A DNA stretch of 64,000 nt from Pseudomonadota bacterium (GTDB lineage: Bacteria; Pseudomonadota; Alphaproteobacteria; Sphingomonadales; Sphingomonadaceae), in the NCBI GenBank assembly GCA_023436615.1, contig JAEZIO010000072.1, positions 120,786-184,785 on the forward strand, written 5' to 3'. The position numbers and the translations under genes are program-made. Below, piece by piece: positions 9,045-17,676 of this stretch. The stretch's first letter is position 1, and each line of letters starts with the position of its first letter. Under the pieces are notes generated by a model. The model had not been told where the DNA came from. It saw nothing but the letters and a program-made list of their open reading frames with translations, and ran no database searches.

Positions 9045-10094
9045 ATGGTGCCTGTAGAGTGGCCGATCGCCGCCGCCGGTGATGCCGACGGGCGGGTTCC
9101 CGCGCGCGCGACGGGAAGCAGGCGCTCGTCCGTCGCACGGGCGGACTTCTTTCTCGACCCGCGAGCCCGGCTGACCGAGCAGGAACGGGCGCTCATGACG
9201 GCGATGCTGAGCGAGCTCGTCAACAGTCTTGCCGACGAGTTCACGGCGCTGCTCGCCGATGCCGAGCCGGCGAACGATGACGGCGAGCAGTTGATCGATC
9301 GCTTGTGGTCTTCCGGGTTGCTCGACATCCCCGGTCTCGTCGAATTGCTCCTTCGCCGTGCCCAGGAGGAGCGCATCGCAGCGGGCGTTCGCGCTGCGCG
9401 GCCCGCCATCAGGACGCGTTTCGTGCAAGGGCTGGTCGGGGACAGCGATGCCGCCATCTCCGCCGCGGCGATGGCGCTCATCCTCGCGCGAAGCCGCCGC
9501 CGCGACCGTTTCGACGGTCCTCGGCTCAGCTTCGACGATCTGTCGGCCGAAGCCGGCGCGGCGCTGCTCAACGCGATTGCCGCCGCGCTTCGCCTGGACC
9601 TTGTGCGGCGGATGGACCACGCCGAGGCCGATGGCCGCCTAGCGGGGACCGCGAGCGCCATCATGGCCGCTCACGATGAAGGTGGTCGTATCGAAGCAAA
9701 GCAGTTCGAGCTCGTCCACGCGCTGGATGTCGCCGGCCGGATCGACGAGGCGCTCGTGCTTCTGGTGCTAGCGGAAGGGGAAATTTCGCTCTTGGCGGAG
9801 CTGCTCGCGCGGCGCGGCGGCATCACTTTTGAAACGGCCTGGGAGCATTTGAGCGGCGATGCCGGTCAATTGGCGCTTCTGCTGCGGATGAGCGGTTTCT
9901 CCCGCGAGCTTGCCGGTGAAATCATTGCGACGGTCGCCGACATCGTGGGTTCGGACGCGGAAACCGTGATCGCCATGTTCGACCGGTTGACCGACGCTCA
10001 GGCGGAGCGCGCGCGCAAATGGCTGCGCCTGGACCCGGGATATCGCTCGGCGGTTGATCTGTTGGCGGCAGGCGATGGCAAGCGCGCCGTCTGA
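9045..10094 (+). CDS. DUF2336 domain-containing protein
   Basis: A 349-residue, largely alpha-helical soluble protein. The repeating Leu/Ala-rich helices and the central LTEQERALMTAMLSELVNSLA region fit DUF2336, a family frequent in alphaproteobacteria and often encoded near signalling genes. No catalytic motif is visible. The 3' end overlaps the following histidine kinase gene by 20 bases, which suggests that both are made together and act in one pathway, although no partner response regulator is visible here. Family assignment is by recognition of pattern and context, not by a search. Confidence 0.72.
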   Translation: MVPVEWPIAAAGDADGRVPARATGSRRSSVARADFFLDPRARLTEQERALMTAMLSELVNSLADEFTALLADAEPANDDGEQLIDRLWSSGLLDIPGLVELLLRRAQEERIAAGVRAARPAIRTRFVQGLVGDSDAAISAAAMALILARSRRRDRFDGPRLSFDDLSAEAGAALLNAIAAALRLDLVRRMDHAEADGRLAGTASAIMAAHDEGGRIEAKQFELVHALDVAGRIDEALVLLVLAEGEISLLAELLARRGGITFETAWEHLSGDAGQLALLLRMSGFSRELAGEIIATVADIVGSDAETVIAMFDRLTDAQAERARKWLRLDPGYRSAVDLLAAGDGKRAV

Positions 10095-11394
10095 TCCGCG
10101 CCCCCTGATGGGCCGCGTCGATTTCGGCGGACGCTTGATCGAGGCAGATCCGGAGCTCGAGCGGCTGCAGGTCGAGGCGGGTTCGCGGCTTGGCGCGTCG
10201 CTTGCCCTTCCTCAACTTGCCGCCGTCGTGCGGGTTGCGAGGCGGCTTGGAATCCCGTTGTCCCGCCGCGTTCTCGCCGCTGGACGCGACCAGGACCTCG
10301 ACATGTGGGTTCGTGCCGTTCCCGACAGCGACGATGTCCTCCTGACCATCGATCGCTGGACAGCGCGGCCGGCGTCGCCGCCGAGGCTGGCGATCGCATC
10401 GGTCGAGCACGAAAGCCTCGAGGCATGCCCTATGCGCTGGTCGGTCGACGAGCAGCTCCGGATCGTCAGCCTCGCGCCGGCGCTCGCCCAAGCGCTCGCC
10501 GTGCCATCCGGCTTTGCGGGCGAACCCTTGACCCGTTTGTTCAGGCTCCGGGAAGACGACGACGGCAGCATGCCGCTGCTCGATGCGCTGGCGTCTCGGA
10601 CCAGCTTCGCCGGACAGCGAGCGACCGCGCGCAAGGACGGTGGTGAGTTCGTGCTGTCCGCCGATGTCGTGCTCGGAAGCAACGGTGTCTTCGCGGGCTT
10701 CGAAGGTTCCGCGGCCAGCGAGTCTGAGCCGGATCCGGGCGGTCCTGCGCGTCCGCTGATCGACAGCTGCATTCATACCGCGCTTCGCTCGCCGCTCGAC
10801 AGCATCGTGCGATCGGCACAGGAGATGATGGAGCGTAGCGGCGGCGACGTTCGTGAAGAATATTCGGCTTATGCCGCCGACATTGCCGCTGCTGCGCGGC
10901 ATCTGCTTTCGGTCATCCGCTCGCTCGCGGAGCAATCCGAGCCCGGCGCAAGCCATGTCGATCTCGCCGAGCTCGTGGAGGAGGCGGTCGCGTTGCTGGA
11001 GTCGGCCGCGGACGAGCGGGGCATTACCATCGCGGTCGAGCCGCTCGAACGCTGTCCCGCACGGGGCGAATCACGCAGCGTCATCCAGATCCTCGTCAAC
11101 CTCATAGGCAACGCCGTGCGTTACACCTCCGAAGGCACGACGGTGACGATCTCGTTCGAACATTCGGGCGACGCTGTGATGCTTCACGTTGCCGACGACG
11201 GGCCGGGGATCGATCCGGCCGACCATGAGCGCGTATTCGAGGCGTTCCAGCAGGGCGGCGACCCCCGCGGCGAAGGAAGCGGTCTTGGTCTCGCGATCGC
11301 GCGTCGGCTCGCGCGGGCCATGGGTGGCGACATCCTGCTCGAGAGCGTTCCGGGCCGCGGCGCGCGGTTCACCCTGGTGCTGGCCGCGGACTAA
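10075..11394 (+). CDS. Sensor histidine kinase with atypical H-box
   Basis: A 439-residue protein with no transmembrane segment. Residues of about 1-220 form an input region with a PAS-like part around AQALAVPSGFAGEPLTRLFR. The C-terminus holds a complete HATPase domain: N-box ILVNLIGNAVRY, G1 DDGPGID and G2 GSGLGLAIARRLA. In the dimerisation segment the sequence is IHTALRSPLDSIV. The histidine (H234) is three residues before LR instead of two, as in canonical HELRTPL, so the usual phosphoacceptor position is Thr. The ATG at 10075 lies inside the end of the DUF2336 gene; a TTG at 10054 is possible. The 3' end overlaps the convergent gltA by four bases. Confidence 0.88.
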   Translation: MASAPSDPRPLMGRVDFGGRLIEADPELERLQVEAGSRLGASLALPQLAAVVRVARRLGIPLSRRVLAAGRDQDLDMWVRAVPDSDDVLLTIDRWTARPASPPRLAIASVEHESLEACPMRWSVDEQLRIVSLAPALAQALAVPSGFAGEPLTRLFRLREDDDGSMPLLDALASRTSFAGQRATARKDGGEFVLSADVVLGSNGVFAGFEGSAASESEPDPGGPARPLIDSCIHTALRSPLDSIVRSAQEMMERSGGDVREEYSAYAADIAAAARHLLSVIRSLAEQSEPGASHVDLAELVEEAVALLESAADERGITIAVEPLERCPARGESRSVIQILVNLIGNAVRYTSEGTTVTISFEHSGDAVMLHVADDGPGIDPADHERVFEAFQQGGDPRGEGSGLGLAIARRLARAMGGDILLESVPGRGARFTLVLAAD

Positions 11395-12677
11395 CGCTTG
11401 TCGACGGGCACGTAGTCGCGCTGCGGGTGGCCGACGTACAGCTGTCGCGGCCGACCGATCTTCTGTTCCGGGTCGGAGATCATTTCGTTCCATTGCGCGA
11501 CCCACCCTACCGTCCGGGCGAGCGCGAAGAGCGCCGTGAACATGTCCGTCGGAAAACCGATCGCGTTGAGGATCACGCCCGAATAAAAATCGACGTTCGG
11601 GTAAAGCTTCTTTTCGATGAAATAATCGTCGCTCAGCGCAATCTGCTCGAGCTCCTTGGCCACGTCCAGCACGGGATCGGACTTGCCGAGCTCCTTCAGC
11701 ACTTCGTCGGCGGTCGCCTTCATCACCTTCGCGCGCGGATCGAAGTTCTTGTACACGCGGTGGCCAAAACCCATCAGCCGGAACGGGTCGTCCTTGTCCT
11801 TGGCCCGCTCGATATATTTCGGGATGTTTTCCGTGCGGCCGATCTCCCGAAGCATGTTGAGCGCTGCTTCGTTCGCGCCGCCGTGCGCCGGCCCCCAAAG
11901 GCATGCGATACCGGCCGCGATGCAGGCGAAGGGATTGGCACCCGACGAGCCGGCAAGCCGGACGGTCGACGTCGACGCATTCTGTTCGTGGTCCGCGTGA
12001 AGGATGAATATCCGGCGCATGGCGCGTTCGATGACGGGATTGATCTCGTAATCCTCGGCGGGCACGCCGAACGTCATCTTCAGGAAATTGCCGGTATAGC
12101 TGAGGCGGTTGTCCGGGTAGAGGAACGGCTGCCCGACCGAATATTTGTATGCCATCGCCACCAGGGTCGGCATCTTCGCGATGAGCCGGTGCGAAGCGAT
12201 CATGCGCTGCTCCGGATCGGTGATGTCCGTGCTGTCGTGATAGAAGGCGGACAGCGCGCCGACGGCCCCGCACATGATCGCCATTGGATGAGCATCGCGC
12301 CGGAAGCCCCGATAGAAGGTCGCAAGCTGCTCGTGCACCATCGTGTGGCGGCTGATCGTGTAGCTGAAGGTTTCTAGCTCGCTTTTGCTCGGCAGCTCGC
12401 CGCGGATCAGCAGGTAGGCGACCTCCATGAAGGTCGAGTTTTCCGCAAGCTGGTCGATCGGATAGCCGCGGTGGAGCAGGATTCCCTGTTCCCCGTCGAT
12501 GTAGGTGATCGCGCTCTGGCAGCTTGCCGTCGACGTGAAGCCGGGATCGTAAGTGAACATGCCCGTCTGGCCGTAAAGCTTGCGAATATCGACGACGTCG
12601 GGACCGACCGACCCTTGCAAGAGCGGATAGTCCACATCCCCCTTGGGCGTTTTCAGGGTGACGCTTTCGTCGGTCAT
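11391..12677 (-). CDS. gltA: Citrate synthase
   Basis: The 428-residue enzyme condenses oxaloacetate with acetyl-CoA at the entry of the citric acid cycle. The length and sequence fit the hexameric, Gram-negative type. Active-site regions are visible: GPAHGGANEAAL holds the first catalytic histidine, GFGHRVYKNFDPRA the second, and DFYSGVILNAIGFP the aspartate. The gene is downstream of gltX on the same strand and overlaps it by four bases (ATGA), so the two are probably cotranscribed. This order is common in alphaproteobacteria. Confidence 0.97.
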   Translation of the reverse strand: MTDESVTLKTPKGDVDYPLLQGSVGPDVVDIRKLYGQTGMFTYDPGFTSTASCQSAITYIDGEQGILLHRGYPIDQLAENSTFMEVAYLLIRGELPSKSELETFSYTISRHTMVHEQLATFYRGFRRDAHPMAIMCGAVGALSAFYHDSTDITDPEQRMIASHRLIAKMPTLVAMAYKYSVGQPFLYPDNRLSYTGNFLKMTFGVPAEDYEINPVIERAMRRIFILHADHEQNASTSTVRLAGSSGANPFACIAAGIACLWGPAHGGANEAALNMLREIGRTENIPKYIERAKDKDDPFRLMGFGHRVYKNFDPRAKVMKATADEVLKELGKSDPVLDVAKELEQIALSDDYFIEKKLYPNVDFYSGVILNAIGFPTDMFTALFALARTVGWVAQWNEMISDPEQKIGRPRQLYVGHPQRDYVPVDKR

Positions 12678-14089
12678 TCGGCTCGCTCCACTATCTGATC
12701 GTCTATTCTTCCGAGGCTCTCGCCCTGCCCGAGCAGGACCAGCACGTCAAAGATGCCCGGGCTTGTCGTCCGGCCCGTAAGTGCCGCGCGAAGCGGCTGG
12801 GCGAGCTTGCCCAGCTTGACGCCCTCGCGCTCCGCGACCTCGCGAACCGCGCGTTCGAGGCTGTCATGGTCCCACGAACCCGCGTCAGCGAGCCCAGCGC
12901 GCGCGACAGCCAGAAGTCCGCGCGCTTCCGGCGTGAGCAGGCCCTGCGCCGCATCGTCCATCTGCAGCGGCCTCTTGTCGAAGAGGAAGCGCGCCCCGTC
13001 GGCAAGCTGGTCGAGCGTGTGCGCGCGAGCCTTGAGCTCAGGCATGGCCCGGACCAGCAAGTCGCGCTGGTCAGTCGTGAGCGCGGTGCCGATGCGTGGC
13101 GCCGTCAGCTGTACCAGCCGCTCGTCGTCCGCCTCGCGAATGTAATGACCGTTGAGGTTCTCGAGCTTCTTGAAATCGAATCGCGACGGCGACTTCCCGA
13201 CATGATCGAGGTCGAACCATTCGATCGCCTGGTCGCGGCTGATGATTTCGTCGTCGCCGTGGCCCCAGCCGAGGCGAAGCAGATAGTTGAACACCGCCTC
13301 CGGCAGCAGCCCGAGCTCGTCGCGATAAGAATCGACGCCCAGCGCCCCGTGTCGTTTCGACAGCTTCGCGCCGTCCGGCCCGTGGATCAGCGGGACGTGC
13401 GCATAGACGGGCTCGGGCCAGCCCATGGCGCGGATGATCGCGAGCTGGCGAAACGCGTTGTTGAGATGGTCGTCGCCCCGGATGACGTGGGTAACGCCCA
13501 TGTCGTGATCGTCGACGACCACGGCGAGCATGTAGGTCGGGCTGCCATCGGACCGCAGAAGCACGAAGTCGTCGATTTCGGCGTTCTGGACCGCGACGCG
13601 GCCCTGGACGCGGTCCTCGATGACCGTTTCCCCCTCCTGCGGAGCCTTCAGCCGGATGACGTACGGCCTGTCATGGGGAGCGTCGTCGCGGTCGCGCCAG
13701 GGGCTGCGTATCCGGAAAGGGCGGCGCTCCGCTTGGGCCTTGTCGCGCTCCGCGGCGAGTTCTTCCTGGGTCATGAAGCAGCGGTAGGCGTGCCCGCGCT
13801 CCAGAAGCTTGTGCGCAACCTCGGCGTGGCGTGCCCAGAATTGCGACTGATAATATTCGTGGCCGTCCCAATCGAGGCCGAGCCAGCGCATGCCGTCGAG
13901 GATCGCGTCGATCGCGCCCTTCGTCGAGCGGACACGGTCCGTGTCCTCTATCCGAAGGAGGAACTTGCCGCCGTGATGGCGCGCGAAGAGCCAGTTGAAC
14001 AACGCCGTCCTGGCGCCGCCGATGTGCAGGAAACCCGTCGGGGACGGGGCAAATCGAGTGACGATGCTCGAACCGCTCGCGCTGGCCAA
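12674..14089 (-). CDS. gltX: Glutamate--tRNA ligase
   Basis: A class I aminoacyl-tRNA synthetase that charges tRNA-Glu. The HIGH motif lies in PSPTGFLHIGGARTALFN near the N-terminus and the KMSKS motif is KLSKRHGALG. The open frame extends upstream to a TTG at 14140, which would give 488 residues and abut the divergent comEC start. I chose the TTG at 14089 because GGAGAG sits four bases before it. That gives 471 residues, the usual GltX length, and places VTRFAPSPTG about ten residues from the N-terminus. gltA follows with a four-base overlap. Confidence 0.95.
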   Translation of the reverse strand: MASASGSSIVTRFAPSPTGFLHIGGARTALFNWLFARHHGGKFLLRIEDTDRVRSTKGAIDAILDGMRWLGLDWDGHEYYQSQFWARHAEVAHKLLERGHAYRCFMTQEELAAERDKAQAERRPFRIRSPWRDRDDAPHDRPYVIRLKAPQEGETVIEDRVQGRVAVQNAEIDDFVLLRSDGSPTYMLAVVVDDHDMGVTHVIRGDDHLNNAFRQLAIIRAMGWPEPVYAHVPLIHGPDGAKLSKRHGALGVDSYRDELGLLPEAVFNYLLRLGWGHGDDEIISRDQAIEWFDLDHVGKSPSRFDFKKLENLNGHYIREADDERLVQLTAPRIGTALTTDQRDLLVRAMPELKARAHTLDQLADGARFLFDKRPLQMDDAAQGLLTPEARGLLAVARAGLADAGSWDHDSLERAVREVAEREGVKLGKLAQPLRAALTGRTTSPGIFDVLVLLGQGESLGRIDDQIVERAE

Positions 14090-14139
14090 TTTCTCTCCGC
14101 TTGCGCTGACGCGCACTTTGCTCTTCTTTCCATTGTGCA

Positions 14140-16269
14140 ATGCAATGGACGAGCGCCCCTAACATAGCGGGTGCGCCTCTTCCACAGCGTGCTCGGAGCT
14201 ATTGGAAGGCGCGGTTTTCCGCTGTTCGCGAGAGGGCGGAAGCCTTTCTCGAGGCGGAGCGCGCGCAGCTTCCGCCGTGGTTCGTCGTCGGCTTCGGAAG
14301 CGGCATCGCGGCCTGGTTCGCGATCGACCGACCGAGCGGATGGCTGGCTCTTCTCGCGATCGCCGCGGGACTTGCGCTGTTCGGCTTCACCATTCGCGGG
14401 GGCAGGCTCGAACGTGCAATTGGCTGGTTCGCCTTTGCAGCGGCCCTCGGCTGCGCCCTTGTATGGGCCCGGTCCGCCTGGGTCGCTGCCCCCCGCCTGG
14501 ACAGGCCCTTGATCACGGCGTTCGAAGCGCGAGTCGAACGGGTCGAGCCGCGCGTCGCGAAGGGCGATCTGCGCTTGACGCTGGCCCCCGCGAACCCTGC
14601 GCTCCCGCCGCGGGTGCGCGTGTCGGCCCCGGCGGACACCGCACCGGAGGGCTTGGGAGCGGGCGCCGTCGTCCGGCTGCGCGCTCGGCTTACCCCTCCG
14701 CCGCCGATGGCGCTGCCAGGCACCTACGACTTTGCACGCGATGCGTGGTTTCGCGCCATCGGCGCGGTGGGCAGGGCGCTAGGGCCTGTGGAACTCGTCC
14801 AGCCGGCGGGCTCTCGCAGCCTCGACTCGGTTCGCGAACGGCTGGGCAGCCACATTCGCGAGCGGCTGCCGGGAGACTCCGGCGGAATCGCAACTGCGCT
14901 CGCTACGGGCGACCAGAATGCGGTTGGAGAGGAGGATGCCGAGGCGATGCGGAGGAGCGGGCTTACGCACCTTCTCTCCGTCAGCGGTCTTCACATTGCC
15001 GCCGTGGTCGGTGCGGCGATGCTGCTAGCGCTGAAGCTGCTGGCGCTCTCCGAGCGGCTCGCGCTGCGCTTCAACCTGGTGCTGGTGGCGGCGGGCGTCG
15101 GGGCGCTTGCCGGCGTCGCGTATACCTTGCTGACGGGCGCGCAGGTGCCGACGGTCCGAAGCTGCCTGGTCGCGCTGCTTGTCCTGCTGGGCATTGCGCT
15201 GGGACGAGATGCGCTAAGCCTGCGCCTGCTGTCGGTCGCCGCTCTCGTCATCCTGGCTTTCCGCCCGGAATCGCTAGCGGGTGCAAGCTTCCAGCTGAGC
15301 TTTGCTGCAGTCACCGCGATCATCGCCCTGCATTCGGCGGGCTGGGCGCGGCGAACCTTCATGCGCCGCGAAGAGGGTGTGGCTGGCCGGCTCGCCCGCG
15401 CTGTCGTGGCGATGCTGGCGACAGGCCTGGCGGTCGAGCTCGCGCTGGTCCCGTTCGCGCTCTATCATTTCCACAAGGCCGGGCTCTACGGCATCGCCGC
15501 AAACCTCGTGGCAATCCCGCTGACGACATTCGTGATCATGCCGCTCGAAGCCGGGGCGCTGCTTCTGGATCTCGTCGGCGCAGGCGCTCCATTGTGGTAC
15601 CTCACCGGACTTGCGATCGACTTGCTGCTGTGGATCGCTTGGACCGTGGGAGGCGCAAGCGGTGCGGTTGCGACGCTGGCGTCGATGCCGGGTTGGGCAT
15701 TCGCATCGATGATCGCCGGCGGCCTCTGGTGCTGCCTCTGGGACAGCCGTGCGCGCGTGGCGGGCCTAGTGCCCTTCCTCATCGGCGCTGCGGCCGCCGC
15801 GGCCGCACCGTCCCCCGACGTCCTCGTAACCGGCGACGGCAGGCACCTGGCGGTGGTCGGGCCGGACGGCGCGCCGCGAATCCTGCGCAACCGCACGGGC
15901 GATTTCGTCCGCGAGATCTTCGCTGAAAGCTCCGGCTTCGACGGTGATCCGGACATGCTGGAAACCGCGCCGTTCGCGTCCTGCTCGCGGGACAGCTGCA
16001 TCGCCGACGTCCAGGGCGCCAGTCGGAGCTGGCGCGTCCTCGCGATGCGATCCTCGGCGTGGCTCGACTGGACCGAGCTCGTGCGATCCTGCGCCGAGGC
16101 CGACATCGCGGTGGCGGACAGGCGCCTGCCGCGCGGCTGCATCCCCAAATGGCTGAAGCTGGATCGCCCGGCGCTTCAGCGGACCGGCGGAGTCACGATC
16201 TATCTCGGTCGTTCACCGCGCGTCGATACCGTCGCGGATCGCATGGGCCGGCACCCGTGGGCGCAGTGA
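14140..16269 (+). CDS. comEC: ComEC/Rec2 family DNA-uptake channel protein
   Basis: A 709-residue polytopic membrane protein. The N-terminal third contains a soluble DUF4131-like/OB-type domain after two to three helices. The central competence domain shows the characteristic LLSVSGLHIAAVVGAAM and GASFQLSFAAVTAI motifs. ComEC forms the inner-membrane channel for DNA during natural transformation. The C-terminal 150 residues correspond in position to the metallo-beta-lactamase domain of longer ComEC proteins. No HxHxDH motif is present, so any nuclease activity there appears to be lost. The start is divergent from gltX, with almost no intergenic space. Confidence 0.9.
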   Translation: MQWTSAPNIAGAPLPQRARSYWKARFSAVRERAEAFLEAERAQLPPWFVVGFGSGIAAWFAIDRPSGWLALLAIAAGLALFGFTIRGGRLERAIGWFAFAAALGCALVWARSAWVAAPRLDRPLITAFEARVERVEPRVAKGDLRLTLAPANPALPPRVRVSAPADTAPEGLGAGAVVRLRARLTPPPPMALPGTYDFARDAWFRAIGAVGRALGPVELVQPAGSRSLDSVRERLGSHIRERLPGDSGGIATALATGDQNAVGEEDAEAMRRSGLTHLLSVSGLHIAAVVGAAMLLALKLLALSERLALRFNLVLVAAGVGALAGVAYTLLTGAQVPTVRSCLVALLVLLGIALGRDALSLRLLSVAALVILAFRPESLAGASFQLSFAAVTAIIALHSAGWARRTFMRREEGVAGRLARAVVAMLATGLAVELALVPFALYHFHKAGLYGIAANLVAIPLTTFVIMPLEAGALLLDLVGAGAPLWYLTGLAIDLLLWIAWTVGGASGAVATLASMPGWAFASMIAGGLWCCLWDSRARVAGLVPFLIGAAAAAAAPSPDVLVTGDGRHLAVVGPDGAPRILRNRTGDFVREIFAESSGFDGDPDMLETAPFASCSRDSCIADVQGASRSWRVLAMRSSAWLDWTELVRSCAEADIAVADRRLPRGCIPKWLKLDRPALQRTGGVTIYLGRSPRVDTVADRMGRHPWAQ

Positions 16270-16324
16270 CGACCATGTTAGAAGCGGTTATGTGTCCGGG
16301 CTTGTCTCGGGAGGAGTGGAGCGA

Positions 16325-16597
16325 ATGCCCCAATATGTGATCGAGCGCGACATGCCGGGCGTAGGAAAGCTTGACGCGCCGGACCTCAAGGCTGCATCGC
16401 AGACGAGTTGCAGCGTGCTTCGCGACCTGGGGCCGGAGATCCAGTGGGTCCACAGCTACGTCACGGACAACAAGATCTACTGCGTCTATCGCGCTCCCAA
16501 TGAGGACATGATCCGGGAGCACGCCGAGCGCGGCGGCCTGCCTTGCAACAGGATTTCGCAGGTTCGCAACGTCATCGATCCGACGACGGCGGAATAG
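16325..16597 (+). CDS. DUF4242 domain-containing protein
   Basis: A small 90-residue protein. The N-terminal PQYVIERDMPGVGKL and the following VHSYVTDNKIYCVYRAPNE match the DUF4242 family, whose structurally known members are small ferredoxin-fold proteins, one reported to bind nickel. The function here is unknown. The ATG at 16325 is preceded by GGAGGAG, a strong ribosome-binding site, so the longer upstream frame from 16292 is rejected. The next gene is convergent. Confidence 0.85.
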   Translation: MPQYVIERDMPGVGKLDAPDLKAASQTSCSVLRDLGPEIQWVHSYVTDNKIYCVYRAPNEDMIREHAERGGLPCNRISQVRNVIDPTTAE

Positions 16598-16600
16598 GGC

Positions 16601-16951
16601 TTAGTCCTCTTCGATTTGCCAGACGGCCAGCTCGCTTCCCGACGGATCGATGAAGTGGAACCGGCGGCCGCCGGGAAAGCGGAAGATCGGCCTTGCGATC
16701 ACTCCGCCGGCTTTCCCGACCGCGTCGAAGGCTTCATCGATATTTTCGGTGCGAATGACCGGCAACGGCGCAGACAGCGCTTCGCCCGGATCGCCTTGAA
16801 GGCCGACGTCCGTCGTTCCGTTGGTCGTGGCGGAATAGGTCGGGCCGTAATCGGCGAAGTCCCACCCGAAGGCCTTCGCGTAGAAGGCGCGAGTCAGCTC
16901 ATGAGCGGTCGCGCTCGGGAGCTCGACATAATCGATCCGCTGGCCGGCCAT
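16601..16951 (-). CDS. VOC (glyoxalase/bleomycin-resistance) superfamily protein
   Basis: A 116-residue single VOC module. The elements IDYVELPSATAHELTRAFYAKAFGW at the N-terminus and FPGGRRFHFIDPSGSELAVWQ at the C-terminus are typical of glyoxalase-like folds with a Glu near the end (SELAVWQ). The substrate cannot be predicted. The gene starts two bases after the lexA stop on the same strand, so it is probably expressed from the lexA promoter and therefore may be DNA-damage responsive. That regulatory link is an inference from spacing alone. Confidence 0.87.
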   Translation of the reverse strand: MAGQRIDYVELPSATAHELTRAFYAKAFGWDFADYGPTYSATTNGTTDVGLQGDPGEALSAPLPVIRTENIDEAFDAVGKAGGVIARPIFRFPGGRRFHFIDPSGSELAVWQIEED

Positions 16952-16953
16952 CC

Positions 16954-17601
16954 CTAATAGCGCCGGATGAGGCCGCTCAGACGCCCCTGGATGCGCACCC
17001 GGCTTTCGTCATAGCGCTGCGGCTCATAGCGGGAGTTCGCCGGGTCCAGCCGGATGGTCCGGCCTTCGCGGCGAAAGGTCTTCAGCGTGGCCTCCTCATC
17101 GTCGATCAGTGCGACGACGATCTCTCCGTCGCGAGCGGTGTCGACCTTCCGGATCAGCGCGAAATCGCCGTCGAGTATTCCCTGATCGACCATCGAATCG
17201 CCCGAAACCTCGAGCGCATAATGCTCGCCGGGCCCGAGCAAGGCGGCCGGCACCGCAAATCCTTCCGTGCCCTGCAGCGCTTCGATCGGCGTACCCGCCG
17301 CGATTCGCCCGTGAAGCGGAATCTCGATCGTGTCATTCGCTGCTGCCGGGATCACCGGCGCCTGCGCCAGCGGGGCCGGGGCGCTCGCCTCCGGAAGCTT
17401 CATCACTTCGAGCGCTCGCGCCCGGTTCGGAAGCCGGCGGATGAAGCCGCGCTCCTCGAGCGCCGAAATCAGGCGGTGGACGCCGGACTTCGACTTCAGG
17501 TCGAGCGCCTCGCGCATTTCGTCGAAGCTCGGGCTGACACCGGTACGGCCGAGCCGGCCGTGGATGAAGAGAAGTAGCTCGCGCTGCTTTGCCGTCAGCA
17601 T
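16954..17601 (-). CDS. lexA: LexA repressor
   Basis: The 215-residue SOS repressor. An N-terminal winged helix (KQRELLLFIHGRLGRTGVSP onwards) is followed by the self-cleavage site Ala102-Gly103 in LHGRIAAGTPIEA. The catalytic Ser136 (EVSGDSMVDQ) and Lys174 (EATLKTF) are in place, so the protein should be cleavable in response to RecA filaments. A consensus alphaproteobacterial operator lies 23 bases upstream, which predicts autoregulation. A VOC gene follows after two bases. Confidence 0.97.
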   Translation of the reverse strand: MLTAKQRELLLFIHGRLGRTGVSPSFDEMREALDLKSKSGVHRLISALEERGFIRRLPNRARALEVMKLPEASAPAPLAQAPVIPAAANDTIEIPLHGRIAAGTPIEALQGTEGFAVPAALLGPGEHYALEVSGDSMVDQGILDGDFALIRKVDTARDGEIVVALIDDEEATLKTFRREGRTIRLDPANSRYEPQRYDESRVRIQGRLSGLIRRY

Positions 17602-17623
17602 CGAAATCGACCCCCGTCCTGTG

Positions 17624-17638
17624 GAACGAACGGGGAAC
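17624..17638 (-). promoter_or_regulatory. LexA operator (SOS box), GTTC-N7-GTTC
   Basis: Read on the minus strand the site is GTTCCCCGTTCGTTC, an exact match to the alphaproteobacterial LexA direct-repeat box GTTC-N7-GTTC. It ends 23 bases before the lexA start codon, where it would overlap the promoter. It predicts that lexA, and the coupled VOC gene, are repressed by LexA. Footprinting or a cleavage-resistant lexA mutant would confirm it. Confidence 0.85.
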
Positions 17639-17676
17639 GTGTAGGAAACAAAGTGATGGCCGTCAAGGCCGGCGGA

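Noticed and set aside
12866..14167. A 433-codon open frame antisense to gltX
   Set aside because: gltX is complete with HIGH and KMSKS motifs; the antisense translation shows no family.
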